Assembly (NCBI GenBank): GCA_902803675.1 | Contig: CADCQZ010000347.1 | Location: 1 to 7,860, forward strand | Direction of reading: 5' to 3' | Source: an uncultured Eubacteriales bacterium | GTDB taxonomy: Bacteria > Bacillota_A > Clostridia > Christensenellales > Aristaeellaceae | DNA: 7,860 nucleotides | Shown here: piece after piece, positions 1 through 5,045 of the stretch | Layout of the letters: each line of letters begins with the position of its first letter | Numbering within the stretch: position 1 is the first letter of the stretch | Notes under the pieces: generated by a model | Databases searched by the model: none | Told to the model about the DNA's origin: nothing | What the model saw: the letters and a program-made list of their open reading frames with translations, nothing else | Position numbers and translations under genes: made by a program

Positions 1-603
1 GGGCAGGCCGCAGAGCCACTGGAGCAGGTCCAGCTGATGGGGGCACTGGTTCAGCAGCACGCCGCCGCCCTCGCCGGACCAGGTGGCGCGCCAGGCGCCG
101 GAGTCGTAGTACATCTGGGTGCGGTACCAGTCGGTGATCAGCCAGCTCACCCGCTTGAGGGCGCCGAGCTCGCCGCCGTCGATCATCTGCTTGAGCTTGC
201 GGTACACGCAGTTGGTCCTCTGGTTGAACATCATGGCGAAGGTGAGCTCCGGATGTTTGTCCGCCTCCGCGTTCATCTCCCGCACCTGGAGGGTATACAC
301 CCCCGCCGGCTTTTCCACCAGCACGTGCAGCCCGTGCCGCATCGCGTCGATGGCCAGGCCCGGGTGCTGGTAGTGGGGCACGCAGATCATCACGGCCTCG
401 CACTGCCCGTCCGCGATCAGGTCGCTGCCCTCGTTATAGATCCGTTTGTCCGGCAGCTTTTCCCGGATCCACGCCCGCCGGGACTCCCTCCGGTCCGCCG
501 CCGCGGTGATCTCGATCTCGGGGCACAGCCCGGCGAGCACGTTGCTTATGTGGGCGCTGCCGATATTGCCCGCCCCGATGATGCCCAGATGGATCTTTCT
601 CAT
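1..603 (-). CDS. Gfo/Idh/MocA-family NAD(P)-dependent oxidoreductase, N-terminal 201 residues (cut by window edge)
   Basis: Only the first 201 codons are present; the reading frame stays open to base 1, so the C-terminal part lies outside the window (the family is usually about 330-400 aa). The N-terminus carries a Rossmann nucleotide-binding motif, GAGNIG at residues 10-15. The family's EKP motif is at 96-98 (K97 the usual catalytic/cofactor lysine), and a 'NQCPHQLD' segment at 184-191 provides the usual active-site histidine (H188). These features identify a cytoplasmic dehydrogenase that oxidises or reduces a sugar, polyol or similar hydroxyl compound with NAD(P). The substrate cannot be read from sequence. 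The ATG at 601-603 is preceded by AAGGAGGA (612-619) with 8 nt spacing. The gene starts 20 nt after the stop of the isomerase/epimerase gene upstream, so the two are almost certainly co-transcribed and probably serve one sugar pathway. Confidence 0.93.
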   Translation of the reverse strand, partial: MRKIHLGIIGAGNIGSAHISNVLAGLCPEIEITAAADRRESRRAWIREKLPDKRIYNEGSDLIADGQCEAVMICVPHYQHPGLAIDAMRHGLHVLVEKPAGVYTLQVREMNAEADKHPELTFAMMFNQRTNCVYRKLKQMIDGGELGALKRVSWLITDWYRTQMYYDSGAWRATWSGEGGGVLLNQCPHQLDLLQWLCGLP

Positions 604-623
604 CGTTCAAGTCCTCCTTCATG

Positions 624-1454
624 TCAAAGCAGCGCTTTGAGCGCTTCGCAGGCGGCGTCGAAAGCCGCGTCGGCGGTGGGCCAGGCGTTCTTCGGGATCT
701 GGGTCTTCTGATCCCGCTCCAGCGCCTTCAGCCCGTCGAACACCTTCAGATGGGGCTCCAGGGTGAGGGCCCCGCCGCCCCGGGAAAGGTAGTCCGTCAC
801 GATCTCCTTCAGGTGCCCCACGCCTTTTCCCGCGGGCACCACGGTGCCGTCGGCCAGGGCGTCCTTGATGTGCATGTAATAGACCCGGTCCCCCAGCGTC
901 TCCCAGGCTTTTTTCACATCCTGGCCGCACTGGATGAAGTTGGCGGGATCGAACACGCAAGTCAGATCCGGCACCGCCTCAAGGATCTCAAGGCACCGGT
1001 CGGCCATGTCGCCGTAGATGCCCTTCTCGTTCTCGTGGCACAGCTTGATGCCCGTGCCTTTCGCGGTCTCGGCCATCCGGCCCAGGCGGTCGATCACCTC
1101 GCCCCTGCAGTCATCGTAGGGCGTGCCCTCCGGGATGTAGAAGGAGAACATCCTCACGTTGCGGCATTCGAGCACATCGGCGATCTCCAGCACGTGTTTG
1201 AGCCGGTCCAGGTGCTCCTCGAAACCGCCGCCGTCCAGGGGGATCTTGCCGATGGGGGAGCCGACGGACCAGACCTCAAGGCCGTTGTCCTTCAGCTTTT
1301 TGATCACTTCCGCGGCCTTCTCCTTCGAGATGTCGGCCACGTTCTGCCCGTCCACCCCGCGGATCTCCGTGCCGTCAAGGCCGTTGCGCTTCAGGGCCGC
1401 GATCTGCCCGTCCAGTAAAGAGGATGCTTCGTCCGAAAAAGCGTAGATGCGCAT
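624..1454 (-). CDS. Sugar phosphate isomerase/epimerase-type TIM-barrel protein (AP endonuclease 2 superfamily)
   Basis: 276 aa, the normal length for this family, with no signal peptide, so cytoplasmic. The fold's metal-site residues are visible in order on the barrel strands: E141 in HENE (140-143), D169 in FDPANF, H195 in MHIKD (194-198) and E233 in LEPH. These four positions bind the divalent metal in xylose isomerase-like epimerases and isomerases; E30 in 'GTEIRG' is another conserved strand-end position. By family knowledge the protein isomerises, epimerises or dehydrates a sugar or inositol derivative; the substrate is not identifiable. The ATG at 1452-1454 is preceded by AGGGAGG (1460-1466) with 5 nt spacing. 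It is the first gene of a unit that continues into the Gfo/Idh/MocA oxidoreductase 20 nt downstream. That pairing is typical of inositol and uncommon-sugar catabolic operons, although no transporter or regulator for it is in view. Confidence 0.92.
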   Translation of the reverse strand: MRIYAFSDEASSLLDGQIAALKRNGLDGTEIRGVDGQNVADISKEKAAEVIKKLKDNGLEVWSVGSPIGKIPLDGGGFEEHLDRLKHVLEIADVLECRNVRMFSFYIPEGTPYDDCRGEVIDRLGRMAETAKGTGIKLCHENEKGIYGDMADRCLEILEAVPDLTCVFDPANFIQCGQDVKKAWETLGDRVYYMHIKDALADGTVVPAGKGVGHLKEIVTDYLSRGGGALTLEPHLKVFDGLKALERDQKTQIPKNAWPTADAAFDAACEALKALL

Positions 1455-1538
1455 GGGGACCTCCCTTTGTTTTATTGATTTTTTTGTCCGTTACACCGGG
1501 ATCATCGGTCGGGTCCGGTCAAAAACACTTTCCTTCCT

Positions 1539-1567
1539 ATGATACCCTCCGGCGGCGTTGATGGCAA
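1539..1567 (-). promoter_or_regulatory. Sigma-A-type promoter for the isomerase/oxidoreductase operon
   Basis: On the minus strand TTGCCA (-35, 1562-1567) and TATCAT (-10, 1539-1544) are separated by exactly 17 nt, each one mismatch from consensus. The expected start near 1532 leaves a leader of about 78 nt before the ATG at 1454. It lies downstream of the metallophosphoesterase stop codon, so the sugar operon can be expressed separately from the glycosidase operon. Confidence 0.7.
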
Positions 1568-1635
1568 GGGAAAAAGCGACGAAAAATGTGCTCAAATCCA
1601 CCTGGGATCCCGGGGAACTCCCCGAGCCGCCCGCG

Positions 1636-2499
1636 TTATTCTGTCTCCGCGCCGCCGATGTCCACGATCACCAGTTCCGGGCGGTCGTAAAACCGGGGGA
1701 TGAACGTGCTCTCCCGGGCCAGGCCCCGGCTCACGATCATCACGGTGCCGTCCCGCTCGTATCTTCCGCCGGCCAGGGCGGGGAAAGCTCCCTGATCCGG
1801 GGCCCAGAGCCCGTTGATCAGGCCCGGGACGCGGATCTGCCCGCCGTGGGCGTGGCCGGCGAGCACCAGGTCGAAGCCGTACGCCGCGTACAGGTCCAGC
1901 TTTTCCGGCCGGTGGGTCAAAAGGATGGTGAAGGCGCCCTCCTCTCTCAGGGCGGCCGCCTCACGGAGTTGCTCCTCGAAACTGCCGGAGGCGTATTCGG
2001 TGAAGCCCTTCCGTCCCTTCCAGGCATACGGGTCGTCCACACCCAGCACGGTGAGGCGGGTGCCGTTGATCTCAAAGCCGGCCTTCCCGCCGCTCAGGCG
2101 CGGGATGCCCAGGTCTTCCAGCGCTTTCATCCGCTCACGGAACTTTTCCTCCCCGCTCCAGTACTCGTGGTTCCCGGTCACATACGCGCAGGGATATTTT
2201 CCGCTCACGCTTTTCAGGAAGGTGAGGGCGTTGTCGTCCCTGAGGTCGTCGTCGAAGATGTCGCCGCCCAAAAGCACCAGGTCCGGCTTCTGCGCGTCGA
2301 CGGCGTCCAGGAGCTCCCTTTGGCCTTCCCCGTAAGCGCAGGAGTGCAGGTCCGTGATCAGGGCAGCGCGCACTTTTCCCGGGACGCCCTCCGCGCTCAC
2401 GGGATAGGTGACCACTTTCAGGGCGTTGTAAAACCCGGGGAGGATGAGGGATGCGAGGAGGGCGCAGAGGGCCGGGAGGGCCTTCGTTCTCTTTTTCAT
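1636..2499 (-). CDS. Membrane-anchored calcineurin-like metallophosphoesterase (YkuE/YaeI-like)
   Basis: 287 aa. The basic start MKKRTK and a hydrophobic stretch at about residues 8-22 make an N-terminal signal anchor, or a signal peptide without an obvious twin-arginine. The catalytic domain should therefore sit outside the membrane. All five calcineurin-like metal motifs are present in order: D50-L-H52, GGD80, GNH at 109-111, H196 in THRPE, and AGHAHGGQ with H216 and H218. The two-metal site looks complete, so it is probably an active phosphomono- or diesterase. Relatives include Bacillus YkuE and E. coli YaeI; the physiological substrate is unknown. The start at 2497-2499 lies 9 nt after the stop of the GH18 gene, whose end contains this gene's ribosome binding site. 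The two are therefore one operon and probably translationally coupled. No clear intrinsic terminator follows: a small CGGGG-AACT-CCCCG hairpin at 1612-1625 lacks a U-tract. Confidence 0.9.
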   Translation of the reverse strand: MKKRTKALPALCALLASLILPGFYNALKVVTYPVSAEGVPGKVRAALITDLHSCAYGEGQRELLDAVDAQKPDLVLLGGDIFDDDLRDDNALTFLKSVSGKYPCAYVTGNHEYWSGEEKFRERMKALEDLGIPRLSGGKAGFEINGTRLTVLGVDDPYAWKGRKGFTEYASGSFEEQLREAAALREEGAFTILLTHRPEKLDLYAAYGFDLVLAGHAHGGQIRVPGLINGLWAPDQGAFPALAGGRYERDGTVMIVSRGLARESTFIPRFYDRPELVIVDIGGAETE

Positions 2500-2508
2500 G
2501 TTTCGCTG

Positions 2509-3732
2509 TTACCTCCGCAGGCCCTCATGCATCCGGGTGATCATGGGCCAGTCCTCATCCATCGCGTCCCCGTGCGCCTGCCACACGATCAGGCCGCCCA
2601 GGCCGTTGTCCCGGATATACCTGAGCTTTATGTCCAGGGATAAAACGCTCTCGTAAGTGTAAAAAGTGAGAAAGTCGGGGGAGGCGGGGTCGTCGTTCCA
2701 CAGGTAAGCGGCCCCGGCTTTTTCATCGTACCCCCGATGCCATCCGGGCGTGCCCTCCGGCACGGCCGCGCGCTCCAGGGGCATGAGCTCATGGTACCGT
2801 TTGTCGCCCCCGGGCAGGCCGGAAGCCGGGACGCCCACGGGATCTTCGGCCGCCTTTTCCATCTTCCAGCCGTGGCTGTACAGGGGGGACCCGATGGCGA
2901 TCTTTCCGGGCGGGACGCCCTGCTTTAACAGATACTTCACCGCAGTATCCGCGCAGGCTCTTCCGTACAGGGCGCTCTGGTGCCCCGTTACTTTGTCCCA
3001 GGAGCCCGCCAGGTCGTAGGTCATCAGGTTGATCCGGTCCACGTATGGGTGCAGGGCGGCGTAGTCCTGCGCGCTCAGGACGGTCACCGTGCCGCCGGCG
3101 CACACGGTCAGCTCCTTTTCTCCCGCCCCGAATTTTGAGTCCAGCGCCTCCCGCAGTTCCTTCAAAAACAGGGTGTAGTTGGTCCTGTCGTCCCCCTTCA
3201 CCGGGTTCCCCTCATCGCCCTCGCCGCCGGCGCGGGGGACATTGGGATACTCCCAGTCGATATCCAGCCCCTTCAGGAAGGGATATCTCTCCAGCACCTC
3301 AAGGCAGCTCATTATAAAGGAGGCCCGGCTCTCCTTCGTGAGCGCCATCTCCGAAAAGTATCCGCAGGCCGTCCATCCGCCCACGCTCAACAGCACCTTC
3401 CGGCCGGGATACTTTTTCAGGGCCTCTTCGTATTGGGTGAAATGGGCCTTCGGGTCTCCGGGATCTGTGTCCGCCTCCGGGTCCGTGGACTCAAGGGCGT
3501 ATCCCCCGTCCTTTGGGACCACTTTCCAGAAAGCGTGGTCCACGCAGTCGATCCTGTCCCACGGCAGGTCTTTGACCTGGCACCGGGGATCGGCATGGAT
3601 GTTCCAGTTGGGGAAATAGACGGTCAACTTTTCTCCCTCCTCATGGCTTTCTCCCCGGGCGGTCCCGGGGCAGGATGAAAGGATCAGCGCGGCGGCCAGG
3701 ACAGCAACGAGGATCTTGGATCCGGCTCTCAT
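2509..3732 (-). CDS. GH18-family glycoside hydrolase, predicted lipoprotein
   Basis: 407 aa from the ATG at 3730-3732. A hydrophobic signal segment ends in a lipobox, L-S-S-C, with lipidated Cys21, so the enzyme should be tethered outside the membrane. GH18 barrel landmarks appear in order: YFPNW near the start of the barrel, the SxGG strand (SVGGW, 116-120), the catalytic strand K154-G-L-D157-I-D159-W-E161-Y, NLMTYDLAG with Y239/D240, and the C-terminal VWQAHGD with W384. E161 is the acid/base glutamate and D159 the assisting aspartate, so activity on beta-1,4-GlcNAc-containing glycans (chitin, peptidoglycan-like or N-glycan cores) is expected; the exact substrate is not readable. The first Asp of the usual DxxDxDxE motif is Lys here. 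An in-frame GTG at 3739-3741 abuts the Shine-Dalgarno sequence and is not the start; the ATG has GGAGG (3741-3745) 8 nt upstream. It is the first gene of a two-gene operon with the metallophosphoesterase. Confidence 0.92.
   Translation of the reverse strand: MRAGSKILVAVLAAALILSSCPGTARGESHEEGEKLTVYFPNWNIHADPRCQVKDLPWDRIDCVDHAFWKVVPKDGGYALESTDPEADTDPGDPKAHFTQYEEALKKYPGRKVLLSVGGWTACGYFSEMALTKESRASFIMSCLEVLERYPFLKGLDIDWEYPNVPRAGGEGDEGNPVKGDDRTNYTLFLKELREALDSKFGAGEKELTVCAGGTVTVLSAQDYAALHPYVDRINLMTYDLAGSWDKVTGHQSALYGRACADTAVKYLLKQGVPPGKIAIGSPLYSHGWKMEKAAEDPVGVPASGLPGGDKRYHELMPLERAAVPEGTPGWHRGYDEKAGAAYLWNDDPASPDFLTFYTYESVLSLDIKLRYIRDNGLGGLIVWQAHGDAMDEDWPMITRMHEGLRR
2512..2516 (-). promoter_or_regulatory. 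Ribosome binding site of the metallophosphoesterase, adjoining the GH18 stop codon
   Basis: GGAGG on the minus strand immediately precedes the TAA stop (2509-2511) of the GH18 gene and lies 12 nt before the metallophosphoesterase ATG, a slightly long spacing. Ribosomes ending GH18 translation would pass directly over it, which favours coupled translation. Confidence 0.6.
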
Positions 3733-3740
3733 CGTCGGCA

Positions 3741-3745
3741 CCTCC
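3741..3745 (-). promoter_or_regulatory. Ribosome binding site that fixes the GH18 start
   Basis: GGAGG on the minus strand is 8 nt from the ATG at 3730-3732. It touches the upstream in-frame GTG (3739-3741), so that GTG cannot be served by it. This supports the 407-residue form. Confidence 0.75.
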
Positions 3746-3776
3746 GGTACGGCGTGATGCGGCTTGCTTTTGCCTG

Positions 3777-3805
3777 ATTATACCATCGATCCGGCCAAAT
3801 GAACA
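3777..3805 (-). promoter_or_regulatory. Extended -10 promoter of the GH18/metallophosphoesterase operon
   Basis: On the minus strand a perfect TATAAT (3777-3782) is preceded by TGG (3783-3785), making an extended -10 (TGnTATAAT). A weak -35, TGTTCA (3800-3805), sits 17 nt upstream with 3 of 6 matches. The expected start near 3770 gives a leader of about 38 nt. A weak -35 with an extended -10 fits either moderate constitutive use or activator dependence. Confidence 0.7.
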
Positions 3806-3930
3806 GCCGATTCGGCGCGGAAGGGACGCCGGCCTCTCAGCGGCTGATCCTGAAAAAGATGAAAAACATTGCAGATCAATGGATCTTCGGGGATGTTTCT
3901 TGATTTTTCTTGATGATCAGATGATGAATG

Positions 3931-3942
3931 TGATCATGATCA
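3931..3942. repeat. Perfect 12-bp palindrome TGATCATGATCA
   Basis: TGATCATGATCA reads identically on both strands. It lies 12 nt upstream of the -35 hexamer of the regulator promoter, close to a related TGATGATCAG at 3911-3920. The position suits an operator or activator site, but it does not resemble the TTAG-N6-CTAA boxes at the feo genes. A role is only inferred from position. Confidence 0.4.
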
Positions 3943-3954
3943 GACGCGGGGGCC

Positions 3955-3982
3955 TTGAAATATCCGGCCTTTCGGGTATAAT
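3955..3982 (+). promoter_or_regulatory. Promoter of the DtxR/MntR-family regulator gene
   Basis: TTGAAA (3955-3960) and TATAAT (3977-3982) are 16 nt apart, 5/6 and 6/6 matches to sigma-A consensus. The expected start near 3989 leaves a leader of about 46 nt before the GTG at 4035. No TTAG-N6-CTAA box overlaps it, so the regulator is probably not controlled through that motif. Confidence 0.75.
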
Positions 3983-4034
3983 AGCGGTAACGACGGCATA
4001 TCCAAGAGCCATTATTTGTTAAAGGGGGATCCCG

Positions 4035-4394
4035 GTGGACATTCGTGAATCGGCGGAGGATTATCTGGAGCAGATCCTGATGCTGCTGGAGCATAAGGGC
4101 TACGCGCGGTCGACGGATATCGCCCTCGGGCTGAACGTGACCAAGCCCTCCGTGAGCGTCGCCATGAAGAAGCTCAGGGAGAACAAATACATCACCATGG
4201 CGGACGACGGCATGATCTCCCTCACGGACAAGGGCTACGCCATCGCCCGGCGGATCTATGACCGGCACAAGGCCCTGACGCGGTACCTCACGCAGCTGGG
4301 CGTCCCGGAAGAGATCGCCCGGGAGGACGCCTGCAAGATCGAGCACGACCTGTCCGACGAGTCCTTCGCCGCCATCCTCAGCCAGATCAAATAA
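4035..4394 (+). CDS. Short DtxR/MntR-family metal-dependent transcriptional regulator
   Basis: 119 aa from a GTG start; GGGGG (4024-4028) lies 6 nt upstream. The protein opens with the family signature ESAEDYLEQI (5-14), followed by a winged helix-turn-helix at about residues 23-65 ('STDIALGLNVTKPSVSVAMKKL' region, then the LTDKG wing end). The start of the metal-binding/dimerisation domain (RH78, then DACKIEH at 98-104) follows. It lacks the C-terminal SH3/FeoA-like domain of DtxR and IdeR and is even shorter than B. subtilis MntR (142 aa). By alignment with MntR by eye, ligands D9, E12, H78, E103 and H104 are kept, while MntR Glu99 is Cys100, as in DtxR (Cys102). The family represses metal-uptake genes when Fe(II) or Mn(II) is bound. 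Its place just upstream of feoAAB, on the same strand with a separate promoter, argues for control of iron uptake. Confidence 0.93.
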   Translation: MDIRESAEDYLEQILMLLEHKGYARSTDIALGLNVTKPSVSVAMKKLRENKYITMADDGMISLTDKGYAIARRIYDRHKALTRYLTQLGVPEEIAREDACKIEHDLSDESFAAILSQIK

Positions 4395-4446
4395 GCCTTT
4401 CGGGCGCGGCCCGGCGGGATAAAATACAAAAGCGCGATTTTTCCGC

Positions 4447-4475
4447 TTGACAGATTAGATAACGCTAACTATAAT
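4447..4475 (+). promoter_or_regulatory. Perfect-consensus promoter of the feo operon
   Basis: TTGACA (4447-4452) and TATAAT (4470-4475), both 6/6, are separated by the optimal 17 nt. The expected start is near 4482, giving a leader of about 60 nt. So strong a core promoter is typical of genes held down by a repressor; two candidate operators lie on its spacer and start site. Confidence 0.88.
4455..4468. promoter_or_regulatory. Candidate DtxR/IdeR-type operator, box 1 (within the promoter spacer)
   Basis: TTAGATAACGCTAA is an inverted repeat of TTAG/CTAA half-sites separated by 6 nt. It lies wholly between the -35 and -10 hexamers, where bound repressor would exclude RNA polymerase. It is offset by 28 bp from box 2. 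Confidence 0.65.
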
Positions 4476-4478
4476 ATT

Positions 4479-4500
4479 CACGTTAGTTGACACTAACGTG
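4479..4500. promoter_or_regulatory. Candidate DtxR/IdeR-type operator, box 2 (over the transcription start)
   Basis: A perfect inverted repeat with 9-bp arms, CACGTTAGT and ACTAACGTG, around a TGAC centre; its core at 4483-4496 is TTAG-N6-CTAA. It begins 3 bp after the -10 and covers the expected start, a classical repressor position. A TTTTCTT run follows at 4501-4507, so the same sequence could form a hairpin in RNA, but a terminator starting at the transcription start is unlikely. Confidence 0.75.
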
Positions 4501-4541
4501 TTTTCTTAAAGCGCGTCACGGATGGGAGGGGGACGAATTTG

Positions 4542-4751
4542 ATGCCGCTGTGTTACGCTGACCCGGGCGTGGAAAACGTGATCCGTAAAGTGGGCGGGAC
4601 GCCGGAGGTGAAGAAGCACCTGGAGAATCTGGGCTTCACCGTGGGCGGCTCGGCGACGGTCATAGCGTCCATGAACGGGAACGTGATCGTGAAGGTGAAG
4701 GAATCCCGCGTGGCCATCGATGAGCAGATGGCCCGCAAGATCATGATCTGA
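4542..4751 (+). CDS. feoA: FeoA-domain protein, first copy
   Basis: 69 aa, a single small SH3-like FeoA domain of normal length. The MPL start, the helix 'EVKKHLENLGFTVGG' (22-36) and the closing strands GNVIVKVKESRVAID (46-60) with ARKIMI at the end are typical of clostridial FeoA. FeoA is a cytoplasmic partner of the ferrous iron transporter FeoB and is required for its function; its exact mechanism is unsettled. The ATG at 4542 is preferred over the TTG at 4539 because homologues begin MPL. The Shine-Dalgarno GGGAGG at 4524-4529 runs into further Gs to 4532, leaving 9-12 nt to the ATG. It is the first gene behind the consensus promoter and the two operator boxes, and it ends in the ribosome binding site of the second feoA. 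Confidence 0.92.
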   Translation: MPLCYADPGVENVIRKVGGTPEVKKHLENLGFTVGGSATVIASMNGNVIVKVKESRVAIDEQMARKIMI

Positions 4752-4756
4752 GGAGG
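4751..4756 (+). promoter_or_regulatory. Ribosome binding site fixing the start of the second feoA
   Basis: AGGAGG begins on the last base of the feoA1 TGA stop. It is only 1 nt from an ATG at 4758 but 7 nt from the in-frame ATG at 4764, so the latter is the better start and the two feoA genes are likely translationally coupled. Confidence 0.75.
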
Positions 4757-4763
4757 TATGGGC

Positions 4764-4985
4764 ATGAATAATCTGCGTGAGGTGCCGGTGGGCGGCAGCG
4801 CGAAGGTGGTCAGGATCCACGGCGAGGGCGCGGTCAAGCGCCGCATCATGGACATGGGCATCACCCGGGGCGTTTTGATCACGGTGCGCAAGGTGGCGCC
4901 CCTGGGAGACCCGATCGAGATCACGGTGCGGGGATACGAGCTCTCGCTGCGCAAGGCGGACGCCGAAAACATCGAGGTGGAGTGA
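4764..4985 (+). CDS. feoA: FeoA-domain protein, second copy
   Basis: 73 aa from the ATG chosen by ribosome binding site spacing; the in-frame ATG at 4758 would add two residues. It has the canonical FeoA pattern: VKRRIMDMGITRG (24-36) and APLGDPIEITVRGYELSLRK (45-64). This copy is clearly divergent from the first, and closer to the form most often named FeoA, in keeping with the paired FeoA proteins seen in many Clostridia. Role by family: a small cytoplasmic SH3-like accessory protein that interacts with FeoB in Fe(II) import. It starts 12 nt after feoA1 ends and lies 60 nt before feoB, a gap that contains the third TTAG-N6-CTAA box. No residue in the hallmark segments looks lost, so both copies are probably functional. 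Confidence 0.93.
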   Translation: MNNLREVPVGGSAKVVRIHGEGAVKRRIMDMGITRGVLITVRKVAPLGDPIEITVRGYELSLRKADAENIEVE

Positions 4986-5001
4986 TTTTTTCGCTTCCAA
5001 T

Positions 5002-5017
5002 ATTAGTCATTACTAAT
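5002..5017. promoter_or_regulatory. Candidate DtxR/IdeR-type operator, box 3 (between feoA2 and feoB)
   Basis: ATTAGT and ACTAAT arms flank a CATT centre; the core at 5003-5016 is again TTAG-N6-CTAA. It ends 15 nt before the AGGAGG of feoB (5032-5037). No convincing -35/-10 pair is seen around it, so it may act as a roadblock or an auxiliary site, or mark a weak internal promoter. Confidence 0.6.
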
Positions 5018-5045
5018 TAGCTGCGTAAAACAGGAGGAGATCACG

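Larger units (their letters stand above)
3733..4034. other. Divergent intergenic region between the GH18 operon and the iron regulator
   Basis: This 302-nt stretch contains no credible gene. It holds the leftward GH18 promoter (3777-3805) and the rightward regulator promoter (3955-3982). Between them is a markedly AT-richer segment (about 3850-3945) with repeated short motifs: TTTCTTGAT occurs at 3896-3904 and 3906-3914, one helical turn apart, and a perfect 12-bp palindrome lies at 3931-3942. Confidence 0.7.

Noticed and set aside
37..711. A 224-codon plus-strand frame opposite the oxidoreductase
   Set aside because: The minus-strand frame has the full Rossmann and EKP motifs and a good ribosome binding site; the plus frame has neither a recognisable domain nor a plausible start signal.
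1612..1625. CGGGG-AACT-CCCCG hairpin after the metallophosphoesterase as a terminator
   Set aside because: Short stem with no U-tract directly downstream on the minus strand; not enough to call.
1558..2643. A 361-codon open frame on the plus strand opposite the metallophosphoesterase
   Set aside because: It overlaps a gene with complete metallophosphoesterase motifs, and its low-complexity translation looks like a codon-bias shadow.
3876..4346. A minus-strand frame spanning the regulator gene and its promoter
   Set aside because: It is antisense to a clear DtxR/MntR family gene and runs through its promoter; no ribosome binding site or family resemblance.
4401..4413. CGGGC-GCG-GCCCG hairpin after the regulator stop as a terminator
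   Set aside because: Only 5 bp of stem, a 3-nt loop, and no T-run follows on the plus strand.
4479..4507. Inverted repeat plus TTTTCTT read as an intrinsic terminator or attenuator
   Set aside because: The repeat begins 3 bp after a perfect -10 and covers the expected start site. Its core matches the other TTAG-N6-CTAA boxes, so an operator is the simpler explanation.
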